DNA of 7,235 nt from an uncultured Gemmatimonadota bacterium (GCA_937961295.1 CALGOK010000038.1:1-7235); one strand, 5' to 3'. Shown: positions 1 to 5,760, numbered from the stretch's first letter. Numbers and translations are program-made. Notes: generated from the sequence alone by a model not told the origin.

Positions 1-43
1 ACGAATTCGAACCCGAACCCGTTTCCCAAGGCCGGCGGCCGCT
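1..43. other. left edge, no supported gene
   Basis: These bases contain a doubled GAACCC and a GC-rich stretch before the first ATG. All three plus-strand frames are open here: frame 3 closes with a TGA at 111-113, and the frame of the roadblock gene has no stop before the window edge. The stretch could therefore be the tail of an upstream gene, a short spacer, or an N-terminal extension of the roadblock protein. Its composition does not decide which. Confidence 0.3.
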
Positions 44-400
44 ATGCCGGCCCGGCACGACGTTCTCGTGGCGCTCGCCAACCGGCCCGACGCGGCCGGG
101 GCGCTGGTGCTGAGCGACGAGGGGCTGGTGATCGACTCGGCGCTGCCGCGCGGCGGGGTCGATGTGGATGCGGCGGCCGCGCTCGCGGCCACCGCCCAGC
201 GTGCCCTCGCCGGCCTCGGCGAGGCGCTCCGCCACGGCCCGGCGCGCGAGGTGGTGGTCGACGGGCGCGACGGCGCGGCGATCCTGCATCGGCTTCCTTC
301 CGGCGCCACCCTGCTCCTGATCGCCGCACCCGGTGGGGATCTCGGGGGCCTCCTGCACGACCTGCGCCGCCACGGATCGGCCTTCGCGGAGCTGGTCTGA
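44..400 (+). CDS. roadblock/LC7 domain protein
   Basis: This is a 118-residue cytoplasmic protein that looks like a single roadblock/LC7 (MglB-like) domain. It has an N-terminal helix region (residues 5-14), a strand-turn with a GALVLSDEGLVID stretch (19-31), a long alanine-rich helix (41-63) and a second strand pair with AAILHRLPSGATLLLIA (78-94), ending in a helix (100-116). That alpha-beta order and the 'gaLvls.eGlvid' pattern are typical of the family, whose members bind small Ras-like GTPases as activators or scaffolds. No GTPase gene is visible here. The ATG at 44 is the first in frame, but no in-frame stop precedes it and no clear ribosome-binding site is seen, so the true start could lie beyond the edge. 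The TGA shares its last base with the ATG of the pyrophosphorylase gene, so the two are probably translationally coupled. The family call is fairly firm; the cellular role is not known. Confidence 0.75.
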   Translation: MPARHDVLVALANRPDAAGALVLSDEGLVIDSALPRGGVDVDAAAALAATAQRALAGLGEALRHGPAREVVVDGRDGAAILHRLPSGATLLLIAAPGGDLGGLLHDLRRHGSAFAELV

Positions 401-1428
401 TGCAGTGGGCGGTGCTGCTTGCCGGCGGCTCGGGCACCAGGTTCTGGCCGCTTTCGTCTCCCCGATCCCCCAAGCAACTGCTGCCACTGGGTGGCACCCG
501 CTCGCCGGCCGAGGAGGCCGTCGACCGACTCGCGGGGTTCATCCCGCCGGAGCGCACCCTCGTGGTGACCGGCGGCGAGCTGGCGCCGCGCCTGCAGGAG
601 ACGCTGCCGGTCCCGGCCGGCAACTATCTCGTAGAGCCGCGCCCGGCCGGCACGGGGCCGGCGCTGGTCTGGGCCACGATCGAGGCTGGCAAGCGCGACC
701 CCGACGCGACGGTGATCTCGATGCATGCCGACTGGGCGGTCCGCGACGCCTCGGCGTTCGTGGCCACTGCGGCCGCAGCGCTGGCCACCGCGGATCGCCA
801 TCATCGCTTGGTGACCGTGGGCATGGTGCCCTCGCGGCCGGAGACCGGGTTCGGCTACATCGTGCCGGGAACTGCGCTCGACGGGGCGGCTCGCGCGGTG
901 GAGCGCTTCGTCGAGAAGCCCGATGCCGCGACCGCGCTTGACCTGATGGCGGACGGCGCCCTGTGGAACAGCGGGCTGTTCGCGTGGCGGGCCCACGACC
1001 TTCGGCGCGAGGTGATGGCGCACACGCCGGAGATTGCGCCCCACCTCGCGGCCCTCGATGCCGCGGATGTGGCCGGGTTCTTCCGCGACGTGCGCGAGGT
1101 GTCCATCGACGTGGGCGTCTTCGAACGATCAGATGCGGTGGCCGTGGTGGCCGGCGAGTTCCCGTGGGACGACATCGGGACGTGGGAGGCGCTGGCGCGG
1201 ATCCGGCCGCGCGACCGGCGCGGCAACGTGGTGCACGGCGCCGTGACGCTCGTCGACTGCAGCGACTGCATCGTGTGGAACGACGGACCGCCGATGGTGC
1301 TCTCCGGCGTGCGCGACCTGGTCGTCGTGCACGCCAACCAGCGCACCTTGGTCCTCGAGCGCGCCCGCGCGCCCGACCTCAAGCACACCCTCGACGCCCT
1401 GCCCGCCAGCGTGCGGGCGCTGGAGTGA
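400..1428 (+). CDS. manC: mannose-1-phosphate guanylyltransferase
   Basis: This 342-residue enzyme should make GDP-mannose from mannose 1-phosphate and GTP in the cytoplasm, feeding glycan, LPS or exopolysaccharide synthesis. The nucleotidyltransferase signature LLAGGSGTRFWPLS (6-19) and PKQ (24-26) lie at the N-terminus. They are followed by RPETGFGYI (146-154), RFVEKPD (169-175), WNSGLFAW (189-196), SIDVGVFE (235-242) and WDDIGTWEAL (256-265), all in the order expected for GDP-mannose pyrophosphorylases. The protein stops after a short C-terminal strand region (about 274-320), so it lacks the phosphomannose isomerase domain of the long bifunctional ManC/AlgA proteins. The usual RNTAPA-like stretch after the EP motif reads RPAGTGPA here (81-88). 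The start is supported by GGAG at 388-391, 8 nt before the ATG. The ATG overlaps the preceding TGA by one base. GDP-mannose specificity is inferred from family motifs. Confidence 0.9.
   Translation: MQWAVLLAGGSGTRFWPLSSPRSPKQLLPLGGTRSPAEEAVDRLAGFIPPERTLVVTGGELAPRLQETLPVPAGNYLVEPRPAGTGPALVWATIEAGKRDPDATVISMHADWAVRDASAFVATAAAALATADRHHRLVTVGMVPSRPETGFGYIVPGTALDGAARAVERFVEKPDAATALDLMADGALWNSGLFAWRAHDLRREVMAHTPEIAPHLAALDAADVAGFFRDVREVSIDVGVFERSDAVAVVAGEFPWDDIGTWEALARIRPRDRRGNVVHGAVTLVDCSDCIVWNDGPPMVLSGVRDLVVVHANQRTLVLERARAPDLKHTLDALPASVRALE
1422..1425 (+). promoter_or_regulatory. ribosome binding site of the GlmU-like gene
   Basis: GGAG inside the last codons of the guanylyltransferase gene lies 4 nt before the ATG at 1430. 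The stop codon (1426-1428) falls between the site and the start, so ribosomes finishing the upstream gene can restart directly. Confidence 0.45.
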
Positions 1429-1429
1429 G

Positions 1430-2599
1430 ATGAGCACGTTGTACCTGCTGGAACCGGATCGCCCCGGCGCCGCCTGGGCACCATTCGCCGGCGTTGCGCC
1501 GCTCTCGGAGCTGCGCGCCGGGGCGTGGCGGCTGCGCGAGCGCTGGGGCAAGGCACTCGGCGCGAGGGCCAAGGGGATCCTCGCCGGCCACGTGGCCGGC
1601 CCGCGCCCGCCAGGGGCGGTCCCGGTGGTGGGCGCCGATGCCGTCCGCGGGCCGGCGTGGGTCGCCGATGCCACCTTCGCCCCGCGGCTGCCGATGCGCG
1701 CCGCGGGCAGCGCCAAGCGGCTGCTGTTCGAGGGGCGCACGGTGGCGTGGCGACTCGACCCCGGGGAGCGCTGGAGCGGGCCGCACGACACGGGCGATGG
1801 GCTCGTCATCGACGGCATCGCGTTGCGCGGCGCGTGGGACCTGCTGGCGGTGCTGGAACAGTACCTCTTCCCCGACACCCTGGCCGAGCTCGAACAGGGC
1901 AGCGACCCGGTGCCCTCGGGAGCGGTGGTGATCGGGAACGAGGGCGCGGTGGGACTCCGCGGCGCCGAACTCGAGCCCGGCGTGGTGCTCGACGTGCGCA
2001 AGGGTGCCGTGGTGCTGGAGCGCGGCGTGCAGGTGCGCAGCGGCGCGCGGCTCGAGGGTCCGCTCTTCCTGGGAGCCGGCACGGTGGTGGGTGGCGGGCA
2101 GCTGCGACACGTGAGCGCCGGCCCGCACTGCCGGTTGCACGGCGAGATCGCCACGTCGGTGTTCACGGGCTACGCCAACAAGAGCCACGACGGCTTCCTC
2201 GGCCACTCGGTGGTGGGCGAGTGGGTGAACCTCGGCGCCGGCACCATCACCTCCAACCTCAAGAACACCTACGGTCCGGTGCGGCTCGACGTCGGCCCCG
2301 AGCGGCTCGACACGGGCCGCCAGCTGCTCGGTTCCCTGCTCGGTGACCATGTCAAGACGGCGATCGGCACGCTGCTGCCGACCGGCGCCGTGGTCGGCGT
2401 CGGCGCGAACCTCTTCGGTGCCGTGCGCGCCGCCAAGTTCACCGCACCGTTCGCCTGGGGGGACAGCGGCGACACGATCCCGCTCGCGCGCTTCCTCGAC
2501 GTCGCACGCCGCGTGATGCCGCGGCGCGACGTGACGGTCGACCCCGCCATGGAGGCGGCCCTGACGGCGATGCACCACCGGGTGATGGGCGGCGCGTGA
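1430..2599 (+). CDS. GlmU-like bifunctional sugar nucleotidyltransferase / acyltransferase
   Basis: This 389-residue protein resembles the alternative GlmU family of Bacteroidota and relatives, proposed to make UDP-N-acetylglucosamine. The N-terminal part (about 1-160) carries the family's atypical LSELRAGAWRLRERWGKAL block (25-43) and lacks the classical GxGTRM-type pyrophosphorylase loop. From about residue 163 to 345 it turns into hexapeptide repeats forming a left-handed beta-helix, with KSHDGFLGHSVVGEWVNLGAG (251-271) and TITSNLKNTYG (272-282). Aligned by eye with E. coli GlmU, His253 corresponds to the acetyltransferase base His363, and the NLGAGTITSN segment matches its NIGAGTITCN. The acyltransferase half is thus well supported; the uridylyltransferase half is supported only by family resemblance. 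A C-terminal helix (about 351-389) ends the protein. It starts 1 nt after the guanylyltransferase gene. An alternative is a sugar nucleotidyltransferase of other specificity. Confidence 0.75.
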   Translation: MSTLYLLEPDRPGAAWAPFAGVAPLSELRAGAWRLRERWGKALGARAKGILAGHVAGPRPPGAVPVVGADAVRGPAWVADATFAPRLPMRAAGSAKRLLFEGRTVAWRLDPGERWSGPHDTGDGLVIDGIALRGAWDLLAVLEQYLFPDTLAELEQGSDPVPSGAVVIGNEGAVGLRGAELEPGVVLDVRKGAVVLERGVQVRSGARLEGPLFLGAGTVVGGGQLRHVSAGPHCRLHGEIATSVFTGYANKSHDGFLGHSVVGEWVNLGAGTITSNLKNTYGPVRLDVGPERLDTGRQLLGSLLGDHVKTAIGTLLPTGAVVGVGANLFGAVRAAKFTAPFAWGDSGDTIPLARFLDVARRVMPRRDVTVDPAMEAALTAMHHRVMGGA

Positions 2600-2604
2600 C
2601 CGCC

Positions 2605-2622
2605 ATGCCCCGCGCACGGTGA
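2605..2622 (+). other. five-codon mini-ORF overlapping the hydrolase start
   Basis: In the 19-nt gap after the GlmU-like gene an ATG opens a five-codon reading frame (Met-Pro-Arg-Ala-Arg). Its TGA (2620-2622) overlaps the GTG start of the hydrolase gene (2619-2621) in the GTGA arrangement typical of coupled genes. Neither start has a visible Shine-Dalgarno sequence. It may be chance, or it may help ribosomes reinitiate at the weak GTG. Confidence 0.25.
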
Positions 2623-3401
2623 GCCACGCCACCACACTCCACGTCCTCGGCAGCGGATCGAAGGGCAACGCGTTCGCGCTGGTCCACGGCGATGCCGCGC
2701 TGCTGATCGAGGCGGGATTCTCCGCGCGCGAACTGGAGCGGCGGCTCGATGCCGCCGGCATCGCCCCCCGCCAGGTCGCCGGAATCGCCCTCACCCACGA
2801 GCACGGTGATCACGCCACGGGAGCGGTGCGATTCGCCGCGAGGCACCGCGCCCCGCTCATCGCCTCCCTGGGGACCTGGCGGGCACTGGCCCGCGGTGGC
2901 GAGCCGTGTCACTGGCTGGCGGCCGGATCGCGCGGCGAGGTGGAGGTGGGTCCGTTCCGCGTCGCGGTGTGCCCCTGCTCGCACGATGCCGCGGAGCCGG
3001 TGGCGATCGGCGTGCGATGCGCCAGCGGGCCATCACTCGGCATCGCCACCGACCTCGGCCGTCCGACCCAGGCGGTGCGGTGGTTCCTTCGCGAGCGCCA
3101 CTGCCTGGTCCTGGAGGCGAACCACGACGAGGTGCTGCTGCGGACCAGCGGCTATCCCGCCGTGGTGCAGCAGCGGATTGCGGGCATCGGCGGGCATCTC
3201 TCCAACGACGCCTGCGCCCAGCTCCTCGAGGCGCTCCACCACGATGCGCTCACCACGGTCGTGCTGGCACACCTGAGCCAGCGCTGCAACACGCCGGAGA
3301 CGGCGCTCGCCACGGTGCGGCCGGCCCTCGAGCGGGCCGGGTTCCGCGGCCCGATGGCACCGATCGCGGTGCCGCTGCCGGCGCAGGGGCGACTTGTGTA
3401 G
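2619..3401 (+). CDS. MBL-fold metallo-hydrolase, YycJ/WalJ-like
   Basis: This 260-residue cytoplasmic protein is a metallo-beta-lactamase-fold hydrolase. The opening LGSGSKGNAF (10-19) and LLIEAGFSARELERRL (28-43) are characteristic of the YycJ/WalJ branch. The metal-binding motif THEHGDH is at 59-65, with further probable ligands or active-site residues at SHD (121-123), ATDLG (143-147), LEANHDE (165-171), GHLSND (192-197) and LAHLSQRCNTPE (216-227). Members are predicted dinuclear metal hydrolases, probably phosphodiesterases or nucleases; the substrate here is unknown. The start must precede residue 9, and GTG at 2619 is the only suitable codon. It is the last gene of the four-gene cluster, and nothing ties it functionally to the sugar enzymes beyond position. 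It is followed by an 80-bp spacer and the convergent PPK2 gene. Confidence 0.85.
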   Translation: MSHATTLHVLGSGSKGNAFALVHGDAALLIEAGFSARELERRLDAAGIAPRQVAGIALTHEHGDHATGAVRFAARHRAPLIASLGTWRALARGGEPCHWLAAGSRGEVEVGPFRVAVCPCSHDAAEPVAIGVRCASGPSLGIATDLGRPTQAVRWFLRERHCLVLEANHDEVLLRTSGYPAVVQQRIAGIGGHLSNDACAQLLEALHHDALTTVVLAHLSQRCNTPETALATVRPALERAGFRGPMAPIAVPLPAQGRLV

Positions 3402-3435
3402 CAGCGGGAGCGACGAATGAATCCCTAGACGCGGA

Positions 3436-3459
3436 AGGAGGCGACAATGGCGACCTCCT
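3436..3459. terminator. small hairpin between convergent genes
   Basis: AGGAGG (3436-3441) pairs with CCTCCT (3454-3459), and a further CG/CG pair closes a 7-nt loop with one bulged A at 3453. It lies in the 80-bp spacer between the hydrolase stop (3401) and the PPK2 stop (3482), where a shared terminator would be expected. There is no T-run on either side, so the call is weak. Confidence 0.3.
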
Positions 3460-3481
3460 CCTCCCTCTCAGGACGCAGGAC

Positions 3482-4351
3482 TCACTTCGCTTCCGCCTCC
3501 AGCGCTCGCCGGTACTCGGCAAGCTCCCCGGGATCGACTGTCGGGAACCGCAGGTCCAGCCCGGTCATCAGTTCGCAGATCACCTCGGAGACGATCAGCC
3601 GGGCGTTCTTCTTGTCGTCGGCCGGCACCACGTACCACGGGCAGGCCGCGGTGCTGGTTGCGGCGATCGCATCGGCATAGGCCCGCTGGTAGTCGTCCCA
3701 GCGCTGCCGGGCCTTCAAGTCGCTCACCGAGATCTTCCAGTTCTTGCTCGGCTCCTCGAGCCGCGAGAGGAAGCGCTCACGCTGCTCCTCGCGCGAAAGA
3801 TGCAGGAAGAACTTGACGATCCGGGTGCCGTTGCGATGCAGGTGTGCCTCGTGGTCGGCAATGGAGCGATAGCGCTCCTGCCAGAGCTCCTCGAGTCGCG
3901 CCGGGCGCCCGGGCAGCCGCTGACCCTCGAGGAACTCGGGGTGGACCCGCACCACCAGCACCTCCTCGTAGTACGAGCGGTTGAAGATCCCGACGTGCCC
4001 GCGTCGCGGCAGCCGGATTGCCGAGCGCCACAGGAAGTCATGGTCGAGCTCCTCGGCACTCGGCTGCTTGAACGAGTGGACCGTGACGCCCTGCGGATTG
4101 AGCCCGGAGAGGACGTGCTTGATCGCGCCGTCCTTTCCCGCGGCGTCCATCGCCTGGAAGACCAGCAACAGCGCATACCGGTCGTCGGCATAGAGGTGCG
4201 CCTGCAAGTCGCGCATCTGCTTGACGCGCCGCTCGAGGCGGTCGCGGTAGTGGCTCTTGGAGTCGTAGAGGTCGGCGATCCGGGTCGGCCGGGATGCAAG
4301 ATCCGCCGACTGCCCGGCCGGGACGCGATAGGGTGAGGTATCGATGGGCAT
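3482..4351 (-). CDS. PPK2 family polyphosphate:nucleotide phosphotransferase
   Basis: From the preferred ATG at 4351 this encodes 289 residues, the usual length for a one-domain PPK2. It should transfer phosphate between polyphosphate and nucleotides in the cytoplasm. The Walker A-type loop is QAMDAAGKDG (66-75), followed by SGLNPQGV (82-89), SFKQPSAEELDHDFLWR (93-109) and the Walker B/lid region RRGHVGIFNRSYYEEVLVVR (116-135). Then come FFLHLSREEQRERFLSR (181-197), KNWKIS (203-208) and PWYVVPADDKKNAR (238-251). The N-terminal YRVPAG pattern and overall motif set look like class III enzymes, which act on AMP and ADP, but class was judged by eye. The frame stays open to 4489, adding 46 residues with no family resemblance and overlapping the SDR gene, so the downstream ATG is chosen although its Shine-Dalgarno is poor. 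It is convergent with the operon on its left and divergent from the SDR gene. Confidence 0.9.
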   Translation of the reverse strand: MPIDTSPYRVPAGQSADLASRPTRIADLYDSKSHYRDRLERRVKQMRDLQAHLYADDRYALLLVFQAMDAAGKDGAIKHVLSGLNPQGVTVHSFKQPSAEELDHDFLWRSAIRLPRRGHVGIFNRSYYEEVLVVRVHPEFLEGQRLPGRPARLEELWQERYRSIADHEAHLHRNGTRIVKFFLHLSREEQRERFLSRLEEPSKNWKISVSDLKARQRWDDYQRAYADAIAATSTAACPWYVVPADDKKNARLIVSEVICELMTGLDLRFPTVDPGELAEYRRALEAEAK

Positions 4352-4423
4352 GGGCAACCGATGGAGGGAGAACGGAACGACGGAGGACGGATGACGGAGC
4401 GCTCGCGTTGCCCCGTTCCCCGG

Positions 4424-4429
4424 AAGATA
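4424..4429 (-). promoter_or_regulatory. possible -10 element of the PPK2 gene
   Basis: Read on the minus strand this is TATCTT, an AT-rich hexamer in an otherwise GC-rich divergent spacer, about 73 nt before the PPK2 ATG. The surrounding TATCTTCCG is repeated upstream of the exported-protein gene (5658-5666), also on the minus strand. No convincing -35 box is seen. Confidence 0.25.
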
Positions 4430-4467
4430 CCTCCCGGCCACACCCTTCGGTTCGGGCTCCCGACCTG

Positions 4468-4473
4468 TAGTAT
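4468..4473 (+). promoter_or_regulatory. -10 element of the SDR gene, probably leaderless
   Basis: TAGTAT matches the TATAAT consensus at four of six positions and stands out in GC-rich DNA. Only 6 nt separate it from the ATG at 4480, so transcription would start at or next to the start codon and leave no 5' leader. A weak -35 candidate, TTCGGT, lies at 4446-4451 with a 16-nt spacer. The absence of any Shine-Dalgarno before the ATG fits a leaderless mRNA. Confidence 0.45.
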
Positions 4474-4479
4474 TCGAGC

Positions 4480-5184
4480 ATGCCGTCACCTCCTCGCGTC
4501 GCCGTGGTCACCGGTGGCACCCGCGGCCTCGGTCGCGCGCTGGTGCTCGCCCTCGCGCGCGGCCGCTGGATCGTGTACACGATCGGCCGCGGCAAGCCGG
4601 CCTTGGCGCGCCTGGCGCGCGACGCGGCCGCGGAGGAGCTCGCGATCGTCCCGCTCATGGGGGACGTGAGCGACCCTGCCGCGATCGGCCGACTGGTGCG
4701 ACGGATCACCGCAGACCGCCGTCGCGTCGACCTGCTGGTGCACAACGCCTCGCTGCTCGGACCGCGCGTGCCGCTGGCGGAGTGGCCACGCCGCACCTTC
4801 GACGAGGTGCTGTCGGTCAACGTGAGTGCACCCTTCGACCTCACCCGGCGGCTCCTCGACCGCCTGCGCGACGATGCCACGGTGCTGTTCGTGAGCAGCG
4901 GCGTGACGACTGCCGTACGCACCGACTGGGGCGCGTACGAGGTCTCCAAGGTGGCAATGGAGCGCCTGGCGCAGATCTACGCCGCCGAGCTGGCCGATCG
5001 CGGGACCACGGTGGTCACGGTCGATCCCGGCCGGATGCGGACCCGGATGCGCGCTGCGGCCTACCCCGCCGAAGACCCCAAGACCCTCCCCACCGCGGAC
5101 GGGGTCGCGAGCAACATGATCGCGCTCCTCGAGCAGATCGGACCCGAGGACTCGGGAGGACGGTACGACGTCGGAGTGCGGTGA
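4480..5184 (+). CDS. SDR family NAD(P)-dependent oxidoreductase
   Basis: This 234-residue protein is a classical short-chain dehydrogenase/reductase, a soluble Rossmann-fold enzyme. The dinucleotide-binding loop TGGTRGLG is at 11-18, and an acidic GDVSD turn at 61-65. The usual NNAG appears as HNAS (88-91). The catalytic tetrad reads Asn114 (SVNVSAP), Ser140 (FVSSG), Tyr153 and Lys157 (GAYEVSK), followed by the VDPGRMRT segment (181-188) that closes over the nicotinamide. The position after the second strand carries IGRGKP rather than an acidic residue, which may favour NADP(H); this is inference. The substrate cannot be told. The gene is monocistronic, divergent from PPK2 with about 128 bp between start codons, and its stop is followed at once by an 18-bp hairpin. 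The ATG at 4480 has no Shine-Dalgarno but a well-placed -10 element. Confidence 0.88.
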   Translation: MPSPPRVAVVTGGTRGLGRALVLALARGRWIVYTIGRGKPALARLARDAAAEELAIVPLMGDVSDPAAIGRLVRRITADRRRVDLLVHNASLLGPRVPLAEWPRRTFDEVLSVNVSAPFDLTRRLLDRLRDDATVLFVSSGVTTAVRTDWGAYEVSKVAMERLAQIYAAELADRGTTVVTVDPGRMRTRMRAAAYPAEDPKTLPTADGVASNMIALLEQIGPEDSGGRYDVGVR

Positions 5185-5228
5185 GGCGAGGGGCGAGGGG
5201 CGCTACCGTTCGCCCCTCGCCCCTCGCC
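5185..5228. terminator. 18-bp perfect hairpin, probable bidirectional terminator
   Basis: The left arm GGCGAGGGGCGAGGGGCG (5185-5202) is exactly complementary to the right arm (5211-5228), with an 8-nt loop CTACCGTT. The left arm holds two tandem AGGGGCG units and the right side three tandem CGCCCCT units (5211-5231). It begins on the base after the SDR stop and ends 18 bp before the stop of the convergent exported-protein gene, the right place for a shared terminator. There is no T-run, so it may act as a stem-only terminator, an RNA-stabilising 3' structure or a dispersed palindromic repeat. Confidence 0.65.
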
Positions 5229-5246
5229 CCTCGCGTGTCGCCGCGG

Positions 5247-5627
5247 TCAGTTGTCCGGATCCGGCGGCACCGCCACCCCGTCGGGACGCGGGGTCGGTGG
5301 GCCGACGCGCTTGAGCGTCACCGCCTTGGTGAGGTCGCCTCCCGAGAGCGTCAGCTCGCGGGTGCGCAACCGCAGGTCGTAGATCTCCCACTCGCCGCCG
5401 ATGGCGATCCAGATCTTGTTGCGCACCACCCGCCAGCGCACCGTCTCCCTCCCCCAGCTGGCGCTGGAGTCGGCGCGGATGATCACCTCGCGCGGCCCGT
5501 TGCGGACGTCGGCACCGGCATCGACCCGCCAGGTGCCGGTGAGTTCGGGGCCCTGGGCCCCGGCCGATGCGGGAACGAGGGCCAGCACGAGAGCGACAGC
5601 GACAAGTCGAGCAACCACGGTGATCAA
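5247..5627 (-). CDS. small exported protein of unknown function
   Basis: This 126-residue protein has a clear Sec-type signal peptide: a short start with Arg7, a hydrophobic core (about 8-19) and a probable cleavage site after ASAGA (20-24). The mature part of about 100 residues opens with ELTGTWRVD (28-36), a pattern seen in lipocalin-like small beta-barrels. It continues with alternating strand-like segments (REVIIRAD, VRWRVVRNKIWIAIG, WEIYDLRLRTRELTLSG) and ends in a proline-rich tail (109-125). There are no cysteines and no catalytic motif, and it is not a lipoprotein. I do not recognise a specific family; periplasmic or secreted ligand binding is only a possibility. The start is TTG at 5627 or GTG at 5618; a GGAG at 5630-5633 lies too close to the TTG and somewhat far from the GTG, so the choice is open. 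The gene is convergent with the SDR gene and lies downstream of the MATE gene, separated by a hairpin. Confidence 0.7.
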   Translation of the reverse strand: MITVVARLVAVALVLALVPASAGAQGPELTGTWRVDAGADVRNGPREVIIRADSSASWGRETVRWRVVRNKIWIAIGGEWEIYDLRLRTRELTLSGGDLTKAVTLKRVGPPTPRPDGVAVPPDPDN

Positions 5628-5660
5628 GCTCCGGTCAGGTGACGCGATGGTGACGAACGG

Positions 5661-5666
5661 AAGATA
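5661..5666 (-). promoter_or_regulatory. possible -10 element of the exported-protein gene
   Basis: TATCTT on the minus strand lies 34 nt before the TTG start at 5627, giving a plausible leader of about 27 nt. The same TATCTTCCG string occurs upstream of the PPK2 gene. No good -35 box is visible at the expected distance. Together with the hairpin at 5692-5760 it suggests this gene is transcribed independently of the MATE gene. Confidence 0.35.
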
Positions 5667-5691
5667 GCCGATCGCACGCGGAGCTGACGGG

Positions 5692-5760
5692 GAACGCGTG
5701 ACGGGTGACGGGTGACGCGCCCGGCGATGTCGCCCGTTGCCCGTCCCCCGTCACGCCTTC
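5692..5760. terminator. 26-position imperfect hairpin with 7-bp units
   Basis: The left arm (5692-5717) pairs with the right arm (5735-5760) at 24 of 26 positions, two of them G-T wobbles, with mismatches at 5695/5757 and 5706/5746. The left arm is three tandem copies of GTGACGG (5698-5717, last one short), and the right arm three CCCGTNN units (5733-5753). It starts 6 bp beyond the MATE stop codon in the minus direction, so it probably terminates or protects the MATE transcript and insulates the exported-protein gene. No T-run is present. Confidence 0.6.

Noticed and set aside
1..399. guanylyltransferase frame open all the way to the left edge, suggesting a fusion
   Set aside because: The region is already occupied by the roadblock gene, the ATG at 400 has a good ribosome-binding site, and the signature motif begins six residues after it, as is normal for the family.
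1379..2794. 471-codon minus-strand open frame opposite the GlmU-like gene
   Set aside because: The sense strand encodes a beta-helix protein with recognisable motifs; the antisense frame shows none.
3447..3680. 77-codon plus-strand ORF with a near-ideal AAGGAGG 5 nt before its ATG
   Set aside because: The ribosome-binding site is impressive, but the frame is antisense to the conserved C-terminus of PPK2. The product is Ser/Ala-rich with no pattern, and the AAGGAGG is explained as one arm of the hairpin at 3436-3459.
2906..4336. 476-codon plus-strand open frame spanning the hydrolase and the PPK2 gene
   Set aside because: It runs out of frame through one well-supported gene and antisense through another. 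Its composition is typical of shadow frames in high-GC DNA.
4352..4489. 46-residue N-terminal extension of PPK2
   Set aside because: The extension shows no family resemblance, would cross the proposed SDR promoter and overlap the SDR start. The 289-residue form has the normal family length.
5185..5760. CRISPR-like or mobile-element interpretation of the repeated 7-bp units
   Set aside because: There are no regularly spaced repeats with unique spacers, no cas genes, no transposase and no target-site duplications. The repeats are confined to hairpin arms at gene ends.
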